This document shows, piece after piece, positions 38,561 through 47,504 of a stretch of DNA of 64,000 bases. How positions within the stretch are numbered: the first letter of the stretch is position 1; the number at the start of each line of letters is the position of its first letter. The stretch covers positions 53,868 through 117,867 of the forward strand of contig NZ_JACJRS010000003.1 of the NCBI RefSeq assembly GCF_014697375.1, written 5' to 3'. The notes beneath the pieces are model-generated. The model was not told the origin of the DNA. It did not search any database and was given only the letters and a program-made list of their open reading frames with translations. This DNA comes from Phormidium sp. FACHB-1136. Its GTDB lineage: Bacteria > Cyanobacteriota > Cyanobacteriia > Phormidesmidales > Phormidesmidaceae. The position numbers were made by a program, and so were the translations under genes.

Positions 38561-39334
38561 CTAATACCGAATTTGCAGCGTCACACTGGCCTGTACAGTC
38601 TGTTCGCCGCCGATGACGGGGGTGGAATAGTCCGCTGAGGCGCTGGCCATCTCGGCCCGTCGGGGCATGGGCACGGGCATGGGCATATTGGCCCCATTAA
38701 TTTGAATGGTGACAATTTCCTGCGGCCCCAGGTTGAGGGCACTCAGCACGGTGTTGGCTTGGGCCTGGGCATCGTTGACGGCCTCCCGCAGGGCTTGCTG
38801 GCGGGCCGTTTCCAGGGCGGCATCCTCGGCAATGAAGTTAATGCCCCGGATTTGGTTGGCCCCCGCGTTGACGGCCTCATCCAAAATTGGCCCCATGGCC
38901 TCGGTGGGCACCTGGAAGCTAACGGTGTTGCTGCCCGTGTAGCCCACCACTTCGGAACGTCCGTTCTCGTAGGTGTATTGGGGATTGAGTTGTACTCCGG
39001 TGGTCTCCAGTTTTTCCACATTACGCGACCGCAGCAGTTCCACTACCGCCGTAGACCGTCGCGCCACCTCCCGCTGCACCGTGGCGGCATCGGTGCCCTG
39101 CACATCCACCCCCAGCGACACCTGGGCCTTGGTGGTTTGCACAGAAACTTGGCCTTGGCCAGTCACAGTCAGGGTGCGGAGCAGGGTTTCTTGGGCCATG
39201 GCGGTGGGGGTAAAAACAGGGGTGAACACAAAACCAGAAGCCAGTGCCGCCGAAGCAAGTAGGGCAGCAGAAAAGCGTTGGGCCATGCGACCCGGTTGCA
39301 GAGTCGTTATTCGGGGGCGACTAGAATCCATCAT
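38561..39334 (-). CDS. Secreted SIMPL-domain (DUF541) protein
   Basis: 257 residues from the ATG at 39332-39334, which has GAGGAACG upstream on the minus strand; a start 20 codons earlier would spoil the signal peptide. The signal peptide ends in TPTAMAQE, so the protein is exported. The mature part has the SIMPL fold: LTVTGQGQVSVQTTKAQVSLGV at the start (broken here at its key words GQG and LGV), GYTGSNTVSF, and the ending VTLQIRY. Family members are periplasmic or envelope proteins linked to oxidative stress, with no known activity. Confidence 0.85.
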   Translation of the reverse strand: MMDSSRPRITTLQPGRMAQRFSAALLASAALASGFVFTPVFTPTAMAQETLLRTLTVTGQGQVSVQTTKAQVSLGVDVQGTDAATVQREVARRSTAVVELLRSRNVEKLETTGVQLNPQYTYENGRSEVVGYTGSNTVSFQVPTEAMGPILDEAVNAGANQIRGINFIAEDAALETARQQALREAVNDAQAQANTVLSALNLGPQEIVTIQINGANMPMPVPMPRRAEMASASADYSTPVIGGEQTVQASVTLQIRY

Positions 39335-39559
39335 GGTGGCGTTCCTCACATCAAAATGTCGATTGTCCAAAATCCTGAGATCCTCTAAATTCAATGGAGC
39401 TTAGACTCTCAATCTGACACAGGGGACGTTGATCCCCGCCGCCGTTACCGAATTCGATACATTGCCCTGGGTTTGGGCTGGTGATTGCCCCCACTGAGAT
39501 GATCCCACCGATCTAAAAGTCACCCTACAATGACCCTAGGCTTGCTGATGGTAAACACT

Positions 39560-39868
39560 ATGGTCATTGAATGGCTCACCTTTGCGGTGGCACCGGAACA
39601 TCGAGAAACTTTTATTCGGGTTGACCACGACATTTGGACAGCGGCCCTCAGTCAGTATCCCGGCTTTGTTTCCAAGGAAGTCTGGATTTCCCCCGATCTT
39701 GCGGATCAGGTGATTGCCGTTATTCGCTGGCAAACTCGTGACCAGTGGAAAGCCATTCCCCAGGACGATTTGAAGCAGATTGATGCCCAGTTTCAAGCGG
39801 CCCTAGGGGTTCCCTATCGCCTCATTGATGCTAGGGAATACCAAGTCCGCCGCTATCCGTCACCCTAA
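39560..39868 (+). CDS. TIGR03792-family cyanobacterial protein
   Basis: 102 residues from the ATG at 39560 (MVIEWLTFAVAPEHRETFI); an ATG ten codons earlier is possible but homologues start at MVIEWL. Predicted dimeric alpha-beta barrel (antibiotic-biosynthesis-monooxygenase-like ferredoxin fold), with the family words DIWTAALSQYPGFVSKEVW and VIRWQTRDQWKAIP. Function unknown. Stands alone. Confidence 0.8.
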   Translation: MVIEWLTFAVAPEHRETFIRVDHDIWTAALSQYPGFVSKEVWISPDLADQVIAVIRWQTRDQWKAIPQDDLKQIDAQFQAALGVPYRLIDAREYQVRRYPSP

Positions 39869-39881
39869 GCCCTAGATGCTT

Positions 39882-39948
39882 AGAAACCCGGTTTCTTCAT
39901 GGCAGATCAAAGGTATTACCTGGGATCTGAGCAAGAAACCGGATTTCT
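39882..39948. repeat. Pair of AGAAACCCGGTTTCT boxes
   Basis: AGAAACCCGGTTTCT (39882-39896, perfect palindrome around CCG) and AGAAACCGGATTTCT (39934-39948) stand 37 bases apart between two genes. This 15-base box is another known repetitive word of cyanobacterial spacers. The pair could fold together as a larger stem. Confidence 0.75.
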
Positions 39949-39959
39949 GTACCGATGGT

Positions 39960-40115
39960 CTAGGCGGCGCGTTTTTTGCTAATCAATCGCGTCAACCAGC
40001 CGCTAGAACGCAGGTCTACATAGGCTTTGCATTGGGAACATTGCCGGATACCGGAGACGCCAATCCGCAACAAGTTGGAGCTTTGGCAATGGGGACAGCG
40101 GTGAGACTTAGCCAT
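39960..40115 (-). CDS. Short zinc-ribbon protein
   Basis: 51 residues read on the minus strand from the ATG at 40113-40115: starts MAKSHRCPHCQSSNLLRIG and ends TRLISKKRAA. Cys pairs CPHC (7-10) and CSQC (26-29) make a four-Cys zinc ribbon, and the tail is basic. The frame is clean, and the Cys spacing is too regular for chance. It could bind nucleic acid, or be a relic of a transposase zinc ribbon. It lies alone between a repeat pair and ndhD, on the same strand as ndhD. Confidence 0.65.
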   Translation of the reverse strand: MAKSHRCPHCQSSNLLRIGVSGIRQCSQCKAYVDLRSSGWLTRLISKKRAA

Positions 40116-40264
40116 AGTTCAAGGTTGAATCCATACAAAGTGGGAGATCGAGGCGAGGTAATGGCTTGGCCCAGGATGCCTGGGTTGATGGCCTAATGCC
40201 ATGCTGGCAAAGGTCGCCTGGATCTAAGGGTTCCCAACGGACAGTCTAAAAATTGGCAGGGCCG

Positions 40265-40294
40265 AAAAAAACACCTAGGCAAGCTGCCTAGGTG
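40265..40294 (-). terminator. Terminator of ndhD
   Basis: CACCTAGGCA, loop AGC, TGCCTAGGTG at 40272-40294: ten paired bases. On the minus strand the stem is followed by a run of T (40265-40271 after one base). It lies 60 bases beyond the ndhD stop. Confidence 0.88.
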
Positions 40295-40354
40295 AATCTG
40301 CTGATTTGAGTGATGATGTCAGACAAACTTGAGGTTTACATCCGATGTCCAAAC

Positions 40355-41965
40355 CTAGTCGATTTGGCTGGTGACTAGGCTAGGGGCCTCGGCCACGGTG
40401 GTGCTGGGGAGCGTGAAGACGTGGGCGTAGAGGTTGCCCGGTTGCTCGGCCACCAGCAGGGTGTTTTGGATTTGGCTAGCCACCTCCACGGTTTTGATGT
40501 CGTAGACCTGGGTGGCCACCTTGGGGTAGATGCCAATTCCGATGATGGGCACCAGCAGGCAGGCAGCGATGAAGGCTTCGCGGGGGCGGATGTCGATGAT
40601 GTTGGGCACCTTGGCAACCACAGCCCCGGTATCGCCGTAGAAGATGCGGCGCAGCATGGAGAGCAGGTAGATGGGAGAGAGCACCACACCCACGGCGGCG
40701 GCGATGATGATCACCGTTTTGAAGGTAGTGCTATAGACATCGCTGGTAGCCAAACCCAGGAAGACCGCGATTTCGCTGACAAAACCGCTCATACCGGGGA
40801 GGGCCAGGGAGGCCAGGGAGGCCGCCGTAAAGAAGGCGAAGGTGGTGGGCATCTTACGCGCCATGCCGCCCATCACATCCATGTCGAGGGTGTGGGTGCG
40901 CTCGTAGGTGACACCGGAGAGGAAGAACATGACCGCCGCAATCAATCCGTGGGAAATCATTTGCAGCATTGCGCCGCTCATGCCCAGGGTGGTGAAGGAG
41001 GCGCAGCCAATCAGCACGAAGCCCATGTGAGCGACGGAGGAGTAGGCCATGCGGCGCTTCAGGTTGTCTTGGCCGAAGGCGGTGAGGGAGGCGTAGATGA
41101 CGTTGATGACACCGAGGATGACCAGGATGGGCGCGAAGTACACGTGGGCATCGGGCAGCATCTCGATGTTCATGCGGATGAGGCCGTAGCCCGCCATCTT
41201 CAGCAGCACGCCCGCCAGAATCATCGATACGGCAGCGGGGGCTTCACTGTGGGCATCGGGCAGCCAGGTGTGGAGGGGGAAGATGGGCAGCTTGACGGCA
41301 AAGGCCACCAGGAAGGCTGCGTACATCAACAGTTGGAAGGTGAGCGAGTAGTCTTTCTGGGCCAGTTCCGTCAGGTTGAAGGTGACGGTATCGCCGTAGA
41401 AGGCCATGGCCAAGGCGGCAACCAGGATGAAGATGGAGCCGATGGCCGTGTAGAGGATGAACTTGGTGGCGGCATAGAGGCGCTTAGCCCCGCCCCAGAT
41501 GGAGATCAGCAGGTAGACTGGGACTAGCTCCAGTTCCCACATGAGGAAGAACATGACCAAATCCTGGGCTAGGAACACGCCAACCTGGGCGCTATACATC
41601 ACCAGCAGCAGGCTGAAGTAGAGGCGAGGGCGATTGGTGATGTTCCAGGAGGCCAAAATCGCCAGGGTGGTCACCAAACCGCTAAGGACAACCAGGGGCA
41701 TGGCTAGGCCGTCGGCCCCCAGGCTCCAGGTGATGCCGACTTGGGGCACCCAGTTATAGCTTTCGACCAGTTGCAACCCAGACTGGTTGAGGTCGTAAAA
41801 ATTAGCGAAGGTGTAGAGAATTAAGGAAAATTCAATAAAGCCGATGCCCAGAGCATACCAGCGAATGGTTTGGCCATTGCGGTCGGGCAGGAAGGGAATG
41901 GGCAGAATCGCTAGAAGCGGCAGGATAACTAGGGTGGTTAGCCACGGAAATTGCTCGGTCAGCAT
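40355..41965 (-). CDS. ndhD: NDH-1 proton-pumping subunit NdhD (chain 4)
   Basis: Antiporter-like membrane subunit of the photosynthetic NDH-1 complex, which takes part in respiration and cyclic electron flow. 536 residues with about fourteen membrane segments. Family motifs include [13 protein letters not shown] with the conserved Glu, [18 protein letters not shown] with the Lys/His/His proton path, and [11 protein letters not shown]. The overall type resembles NdhD1/NdhD2 rather than the CO2-uptake forms NdhD3/D4, but that is an inference. Monocistronic, with a strong terminator at 40265-40294. Confidence 0.95.
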   Translation of the reverse strand: MLTEQFPWLTTLVILPLLAILPIPFLPDRNGQTIRWYALGIGFIEFSLILYTFANFYDLNQSGLQLVESYNWVPQVGITWSLGADGLAMPLVVLSGLVTTLAILASWNITNRPRLYFSLLLVMYSAQVGVFLAQDLVMFFLMWELELVPVYLLISIWGGAKRLYAATKFILYTAIGSIFILVAALAMAFYGDTVTFNLTELAQKDYSLTFQLLMYAAFLVAFAVKLPIFPLHTWLPDAHSEAPAAVSMILAGVLLKMAGYGLIRMNIEMLPDAHVYFAPILVILGVINVIYASLTAFGQDNLKRRMAYSSVAHMGFVLIGCASFTTLGMSGAMLQMISHGLIAAVMFFLSGVTYERTHTLDMDVMGGMARKMPTTFAFFTAASLASLALPGMSGFVSEIAVFLGLATSDVYSTTFKTVIIIAAAVGVVLSPIYLLSMLRRIFYGDTGAVVAKVPNIIDIRPREAFIAACLLVPIIGIGIYPKVATQVYDIKTVEVASQIQNTLLVAEQPGNLYAHVFTLPSTTVAEAPSLVTSQID

Positions 41966-42570
41966 GACAATTCTCGTGAGAGTTAGTACAAAACAGCCAG
42001 CGCACTCGGTATTCCGGTCTTGAGGGTTTGGGTAACCCTGCTTAACAGAGGGCCAAACTCTACTGGTGGTGCTGTTCGCGGCGGCCTACCCTAGCGGATC
42101 AGGTCGGAGGACTTCAGCGGGAGAGGTCGAAATGGGTTAGAAGACGACCAGAGGATCAAACCGGACTGCAAAGTCGATAGAGATAAATACCTATCTTTGC
42201 GCTCCTCCATAGTATAGGAAACTTAATAAACTTTTGAGAACTACTTTTCCGATGGGACAGTAAAAGTCGGCTTATCAATCGCCTGAGATCCTTGCTCTAT
42301 AAGGCTTTTGACAACTCGAATATTTGATTTAATAAAACGAAGCGTTCACATTTAGCTTTGTCAATGCCTGGATTGTTAACGTTTGTAACCGCCGTGCCTA
42401 GGTAGACTACTTGCCCGACAGCCCTTTGAAAACAAGGCTTTTGGGCTGGCGTGGGCGGTTGACCCAGTTTTCAACTCTCAATGGTGATAAGAGTCTCGCT
42501 CTCTCTAGGAACCCAGCGAAACAGGGCGAGACCATCGGTGAAGGACGATGGTTTGAGGGGTTGTGATGCC
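41966..42570. other. Intergenic stretch upstream of ndhD
   Basis: About 600 bases between ndhD (start 41965) and the end of the ABC exporter gene. The part 42190-42400 is AT-rich and would hold the ndhD promoter and a long leader. I see no RNA gene or supported reading frame. A dispersed repeat begins at 42571. Confidence 0.5.
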
Positions 42571-42672
42571 AAATCCGAATTGGATAACTCCGATTCCTAG
42601 CCCAGCAAACCCTAGGGACGAGGAGACCTCGCCCGCTGATACCGGGGGCAAACCAGCCAGATTTAGTATTAC
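42571..42672. repeat. Dispersed intergenic repeat, copy 2
   Basis: Same length (102 bases) and orientation as 21961-22062, about 76% identical. The central stem is GAGG/CCTC with loop AGA (42620-42630), extended by C-G and GGG/CCC pairs around a bulged A. It ends in AGTATTAC, whose last bases are the stop codon of the ABC exporter gene on the minus strand; similarity continues a few bases into its last codons (ATCTCGA). Confidence 0.8.
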
Positions 42673-44417
42673 TGGATCTCGACTTCGAGTTGGTGCTGTT
42701 CCCAAAGCTCTCGGTAAAGGCCGCCCTGGGCCAGGAGGTCGCTGTGGGTTCCCATCTGGACAATGCGCCCCCGATCCATGACAAAAATGCGGTCGGCGGT
42801 GGCGGCGGCGGACATTTGGTGGGAGATGAACAGCACGGTTTTTTGCTGGGTGCCCTCGGACAGGGCGTTTAAAATGGCGGTGGCGGTGCGGTTGTCCACG
42901 CTGGAGAGGGCGTCATCCAGCACCAAAATCGGCGCATCCGTAACCAGGGCGCGGGCTAGGGCGGTGCGCTGCCGTTGCCCCCCGGAGAGGGTAATGCCCC
43001 GTTCCCCCACGATGGTGTCGTACTGCTGGGGAAAGTTCTGGATTTCGGCGTCCATTTGGGCCTGCTTGGCGGCGTACTGCACCTCACCAAACTCGGTGAG
43101 GGGGACGCCGTAGCGAATGTTGTTTTGGATGCTGGTGCTAAACAAAAAGCTGTCCTGGGGCACGTAGGCAATGGCCCGCCGCAGGTCTTGCAGGGGCACC
43201 TCCAACACATCACGGCGGTCAATTTTAAGCTGCCCCGGTTCCACCTCCAGCAGTCGGGGCAGGGCGTTGGCTAGGGTAGATTTGCCGGAACCAATCGGCC
43301 CCACAATAGCGATCCGTTCCCCCGGCGCAATGGCAAAGCTGACCCGATCCAGGGCCGGAGTGTCGCTGCCGGGATAGGTGTAGCTGAGGTCGTGGGCCTC
43401 TAGGCGTCCGTCCACGTCCGTGATCGGCAACGGTGCCAGGGGGGGATGGTCTTGGATTTTGGGCTCCGCCTCCAGAATCGCCTCCACCCGGTCGATACTG
43501 ACCTCGCCCCGCTGGTAGGCCGTGATGGTGAACCCCAGCAGAGCGGTGGGAAACACCAGTCGCTCCACATACAGCAGCAGGGCCACAAAGTCGCCAACGG
43601 TGATGCCGCCCTGGGCAATGGTGCCTGCCCCGGTGGCCAAAATCACCAGCAGACTAATGCTAGCCAGCCCCCCCAGCAGCGGAAACAGGGTGTTGCGGGT
43701 TTTCGACAGGATGAGGTTGGCCCGCAGCAGGTCTTGGTTGAGGCGCTGGAAGGCTTGCCGTTCGTTGTCCTCCTGGGCATAGATTTTGATCAGGGCAATG
43801 CCGCTCATGTCCTCTTGAATCAGGTCGCTGAGGCGGGACAGGCGCTCCTGTAACTCAAGTTGCTCGTGGCGCAGGCGGTTGCTGAAGGACTGCACCAACA
43901 CCAGCATCACCGGATAAACCACCAGGGAAATCAGGGTCAGCCGCACACTAATGGACAGCATCACCGGAATGGTCAACGCATAGGCAAAGGCGGTGTTGGC
44001 AATACTGAGGATGGCAAAGCCCAGCAACCGCCGGATGTTGTCCACATCGCTGGTGGCGCGGCTGATCAGTTCTCCGGCGGTGTTGCGGCTAAAGTAGGCG
44101 GGCTCCATCTTCAGCAGATGCTCAAAAATGCGCTGCTTGAGGTCAAACTCCACCTGCCGACCCACCCCAAACAGGGTAATCCGCGACACCATGCGAATCA
44201 CCCACATCACCGAGGCTAGCACTAGCACCATGAGGGCGTAGTACAGCACCCGGTTGTAACTAAAGGTGACCTGCAACTCGTCGATGCCGTCGCGAATCAG
44301 CAGCGGAATCCACACCCCCAGCACGTTCACCAGGAACAATGCCCCCACCCCAATCGCTGCCTTAGGCCAGTGGGGGCCGAGGTAGGTGCCCAATTTCTGT
44401 AGCCGTGATCGCGCCAT
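42669..44417 (-). CDS. ABC exporter half-transporter (fused permease-ATPase)
   Basis: 582 residues: six membrane segments (about 15-310), then the ATPase with Walker A GPIGSGKS near 372, signature LSGGQRQR near 477 and Walker B ILVLDDALSSVD near 497. The residue after the Walker B Asp is Asp instead of the usual catalytic Glu. This occurs in the non-canonical half of heterodimeric multidrug exporters such as BmrC, so the protein may need a second half encoded elsewhere. Substrate unknown. Divergent orientation is not seen; bvdR lies upstream on the same strand, 52 bases away. Confidence 0.9.
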   Translation of the reverse strand: MARSRLQKLGTYLGPHWPKAAIGVGALFLVNVLGVWIPLLIRDGIDELQVTFSYNRVLYYALMVLVLASVMWVIRMVSRITLFGVGRQVEFDLKQRIFEHLLKMEPAYFSRNTAGELISRATSDVDNIRRLLGFAILSIANTAFAYALTIPVMLSISVRLTLISLVVYPVMLVLVQSFSNRLRHEQLELQERLSRLSDLIQEDMSGIALIKIYAQEDNERQAFQRLNQDLLRANLILSKTRNTLFPLLGGLASISLLVILATGAGTIAQGGITVGDFVALLLYVERLVFPTALLGFTITAYQRGEVSIDRVEAILEAEPKIQDHPPLAPLPITDVDGRLEAHDLSYTYPGSDTPALDRVSFAIAPGERIAIVGPIGSGKSTLANALPRLLEVEPGQLKIDRRDVLEVPLQDLRRAIAYVPQDSFLFSTSIQNNIRYGVPLTEFGEVQYAAKQAQMDAEIQNFPQQYDTIVGERGITLSGGQRQRTALARALVTDAPILVLDDALSSVDNRTATAILNALSEGTQQKTVLFISHQMSAAATADRIFVMDRGRIVQMGTHSDLLAQGGLYRELWEQHQLEVEIQ

Positions 44418-44469
44418 AGCTGCCGTCTGAACTGTCTTCCTATCCTAGACGAATTCCCCCCAGGGGGGA

Positions 44470-45489
44470 CTAGGGCCACATCCCAGGAGGCGATTCCGCC
44501 ATTGCGACGGTTTGCCCCGTTTGGGCAGATTCGGCGATGGCGTTGGCCACTCGCAGGCTATAGAGGCTGGCTTCTGGGGTGAGGTAGAGGGGGGTGCCCT
44601 GGTAGAGGTGATCCAACACGGCACGGGTATCGGTGGCAAACAGCCCCCGGCGAGAGCCAATCTCCATGGGGGTGGTGCCTTCGGCGGTGATCACCTGGCC
44701 CACGTCGCCATCGATCACCAGTTTCCCCTCGGAACCCATGACCTCTAGCCGTCGTGTCGCCTGCCAGATGGCCTCTCCCTTGCCGTAGAGCAATTCCCCC
44801 TGCACCCCGGATTGAAAGGTGATCTGGGCGGCACAAACATTCGTGCGGTAGCAGGGTAGACCGTCGGGGCCGTCCTGCCAGCCGTAGGCTTGGTTTTGGC
44901 CCGACACCTGGGCTACGGGGCCAAAGGCATCTACCAAACGATGAACACGGGACAGGGCACCCACCAGGGGAAACCCGAAACGATCCGGCTGGTACGTCCA
45001 CCGCTGGGGGGCCGGACGCTGGGGCGACAGGGTGACGTAGCGGGTGTAGTGGGGCGTACCGATCACAGATAGGTTGGCTTTCAACGCTTGATGACTGCCC
45101 CCCAGCAATTCAATATGCTCCACATGGAGAAGCCGCTGCTGGCATCGGGCTAAATCCACCAAATCCTGAGCCTCTTGCCAGTCCAGGGCGAGGGGATATT
45201 CCACCACCACATGGCGTCCGGCCTCCAACGCGGCCCGCACCACCGCCCCGTGGTCACTGTTGATGTGGCACACCATCACCAGGTCGAGATCGGGTCGGGC
45301 GATGAGGGTGGGCCAATCGGGTTCTACTACGGCCTTGTGGGTTTGGGCAAAGGCTTGGGTATCCTCGGGATGGTGACCCGCCACCGCCACCAACCGCCCC
45401 CGGCCATCGGCAGCGAGAGCCTCGGCCCGCAACCGAGCCACAAACCCTGTCCCCACCATGCCCACATACACCATAGAAATTCGGTTCAC
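44470..45489 (-). CDS. bvdR: Biliverdin reductase (Gfo/Idh/MocA fold)
   Basis: NAD(P)H-dependent reduction of biliverdin to bilirubin, tied to the phycobilin pathway. 339 residues with N-terminal Rossmann motif GMVGTGFVARLRAE. The stretches EYPLAL, LLHVEHIELLGGSHQA, PAPQRWTY, FGFPLVGALSR and GSRRGLF match my memory of the Synechocystis enzyme in order and spacing. The start is a GTG with GAGGGCAG just before it; an ATG five codons on is an alternative. Could in principle be another MocA-type oxidoreductase, but the central motifs speak for BvdR. Confidence 0.85.
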   Translation of the reverse strand: MNRISMVYVGMVGTGFVARLRAEALAADGRGRLVAVAGHHPEDTQAFAQTHKAVVEPDWPTLIARPDLDLVMVCHINSDHGAVVRAALEAGRHVVVEYPLALDWQEAQDLVDLARCQQRLLHVEHIELLGGSHQALKANLSVIGTPHYTRYVTLSPQRPAPQRWTYQPDRFGFPLVGALSRVHRLVDAFGPVAQVSGQNQAYGWQDGPDGLPCYRTNVCAAQITFQSGVQGELLYGKGEAIWQATRRLEVMGSEGKLVIDGDVGQVITAEGTTPMEIGSRRGLFATDTRAVLDHLYQGTPLYLTPEASLYSLRVANAIAESAQTGQTVAMAESPPGMWP

Positions 45490-45737
45490 CTGCCCTCAGA
45501 TTGACATTATCCATTATGGCCCCAGGCCTTGACCCTGGCGATGGGAGCGCTGTTGGCCCCTGGTAAACGGACGGTGACCAGGTAAAGTCAGATCAACAGA
45601 AGAACTGATCCATCCGTTTTATTGGTCAGCCCATACGTGAGTGGGGAATCCTGGGTAACGCATTTTTCTCCTAACGACTTCCCTGGGAACCGATCCATCG
45701 TTAAGCTAGAAGACCTTGATTTTGTGCCCTGCTTGCC

Positions 45738-46523
45738 ATGAAAGTTGCCACCTGGAACGTCAACTCCATCCGCTCCCGCCTTGACCATGCCGTGCAATGG
45801 CTCCAGGCTAACCCGGTGGAGGTGCTGTGCTTGCAGGAAACCAAGGTGGTGGATACCGACTTTCCGGCAGCGGCCTTTGAGGAGTTGGGCTACCACACCA
45901 AGATCTATGGCCAAAAATCCTACAACGGGGTGGCATTGATCAGCCGCCAGCCGCTGGAGAACGTGCAGCGGGGGTTTGCCGCCGTGCTAGGGGCAGACCG
46001 AGTCGGTGATTTGGACGACCAAAAGCGCGTCATTGCCGGACAGTGTGGCGACGCCTACGTGGTGAATCTCTATGTGCCCAATGGCAATTCCGTCGGCAGC
46101 GAAAAGTACGAGTACAAACTGAGGTGGCTGGCCTGCCTGAAGGAATACCTAGCGGCCTTGCTGAAGGAGTATCCCAACCTCAACGTCTGCGGCGATTTCA
46201 ACATTGCCCTAGAGGACAAAGACCTCTACAACCCTGAGGGCAAAGAGAAACACATCATGTCCTCCCCGGTGGAGCGGGAGGCTCTACGGGACGTGCTTTC
46301 CGTGGGTTTGGCCGATGCCTTTCGCAAGTTCACCGACGAGGGCGGACACTTTAGCTGGTGGGACTATCGTGCCGCGTCCTTCCGTCGCAATCTGGGCTGG
46401 CGCATCGACCACCACTACCTTTCGGCCCCATTGTACGCACGGGCTACCGCCTGCACGATTGACCTCGCCCCCCGCCGCCTAGAAAAACCTAGCGACCATA
46501 CCCCGGTGATTGTAGAGTATTAA
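45738..46523 (+). CDS. xth: Exodeoxyribonuclease III (AP endonuclease)
   Basis: Base-excision-repair nuclease that cuts at abasic sites. 261 residues. Catalytic words of the exonuclease III fold are visible: ATWNVNSIRSRL, LCLQETKV with the metal Glu, LYVPNGN, NVCGDFNIA with Asp/Asn, WRIDHHYLS, and PSDHTPV with the active His. All are intact. Alone on the plus strand between bvdR and leuD. Confidence 0.96.
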   Translation: MKVATWNVNSIRSRLDHAVQWLQANPVEVLCLQETKVVDTDFPAAAFEELGYHTKIYGQKSYNGVALISRQPLENVQRGFAAVLGADRVGDLDDQKRVIAGQCGDAYVVNLYVPNGNSVGSEKYEYKLRWLACLKEYLAALLKEYPNLNVCGDFNIALEDKDLYNPEGKEKHIMSSPVEREALRDVLSVGLADAFRKFTDEGGHFSWWDYRAASFRRNLGWRIDHHYLSAPLYARATACTIDLAPRRLEKPSDHTPVIVEY

Positions 46524-46820
46524 ACTACCGGGTGTTCACGGTGAGGAAAGCCACCTAAAAAGTCGTCTACAATACTCTGCAATACATCGCTTTGTCTAGG
46601 TCTTACGTCTGTTCACCTTAAAACTAAACCCCGATTCGTCCCAAGACCAAACCTGTAGGCGCTCCAGAGCCTCTTTCGCAATACGGATAGGTAGCCATTT
46701 CAGTCAGATACGGCACAGGTAAGGGGCTTAAACCCTTTATTTATAGGCTGTAGGGGTAGGGGTACCTTATCCATCAGAGAACCGCTATAGTCGTTGACGT
46801 TGAAATGGTAGGGGAGAGTG
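46524..46820. other. Spacer upstream of leuD
   Basis: About 297 bases. It is less GC-rich than the genes around it and contains a dyad AGGGGCTTAAACCCTTT near 46726. GGGGAGAG at 46811-46818 is the ribosome site of leuD. No gene seen. Confidence 0.5.
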
Positions 46821-47408
46821 ATGTCTAAGATTTCACACATGGTTGGACGTGGGATTCCCTTGGTGGGAAATGATATTGATACGGATCGGATTATTCCGGC
46901 TCGGTTTCTCAAGTGTGTGACCTTTGACGGGTTGGGGAAACAGGTGTTTGCGGATGATCGCAGTACCCTATCCGGTGCCCATCCCTTTGATCAGGATCAA
47001 TACCAGGGCGCATCGGTTTTGGTCGTAAACCGCAACTTCGGCTGTGGATCGTCTCGGGAACACGCGCCCCAAGCCATTGCCCGCTGGGGGATTCGCGGTA
47101 TTCTCGGGGAGAGCTTTGCGGAAATCTTCTTTGGCAATTGCGTGGCCATTGGGGTGCCCTGCGTAACGGCCTCAGCGGAGGTGGTAACCCAGGTGCAGCA
47201 GGTCTTAACGGCTAATCCTCAGGCGGCGGTGACCCTTGACCTAGAGAACCTGCGGGTTCACTATGGCGATCAGTCGGCGGCGGTGGAGATGCCGGAGGGG
47301 GTGCGTCAGGCGTTTTTGGCTGGAACCTGGGATGCCTGCGGTCAACTCGTGGCCAACGCCGATCAAATTAACGCAACGGCACAACGGTTGGCCTACCTGG
47401 CCTGGTAA
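46821..47408 (+). CDS. leuD: 3-isopropylmalate dehydratase small subunit
   Basis: Swivel subunit of isopropylmalate isomerase in leucine synthesis; works with LeuC, which is not in the window. 195 residues from ATG 46821 (a GTG directly in front is less likely). Key words are [13 protein letters not shown] and [15 protein letters not shown], the substrate-specificity loop and the active-site Ser-Ser-Arg region. Slightly shorter than the enterobacterial form, normal for cyanobacteria. Confidence 0.94.
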   Translation: MSKISHMVGRGIPLVGNDIDTDRIIPARFLKCVTFDGLGKQVFADDRSTLSGAHPFDQDQYQGASVLVVNRNFGCGSSREHAPQAIARWGIRGILGESFAEIFFGNCVAIGVPCVTASAEVVTQVQQVLTANPQAAVTLDLENLRVHYGDQSAAVEMPEGVRQAFLAGTWDACGQLVANADQINATAQRLAYLAW

Positions 47409-47504
47409 ACCCAGGGTAGACTTTCCCATAGATTTGCTAAGCGGTTGTCGCCTTTTGTGGCCCATCTAGGCATTCTCTAGGAAGTAGCCCCTGGTGTTGG
47501 GGGA

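Noticed and set aside
40421..41527. Long plus-strand open frame of about 368 codons
   Set aside because: It is antisense to ndhD; the His/Gly/Glu-rich product is the mirror of a GC-rich membrane protein gene and has no family likeness.
42407..42784. Minus-strand open frame covering the dispersed repeat
   Set aside because: It overlaps the end of the ABC exporter gene in another frame and reads through a repeat; no domain.
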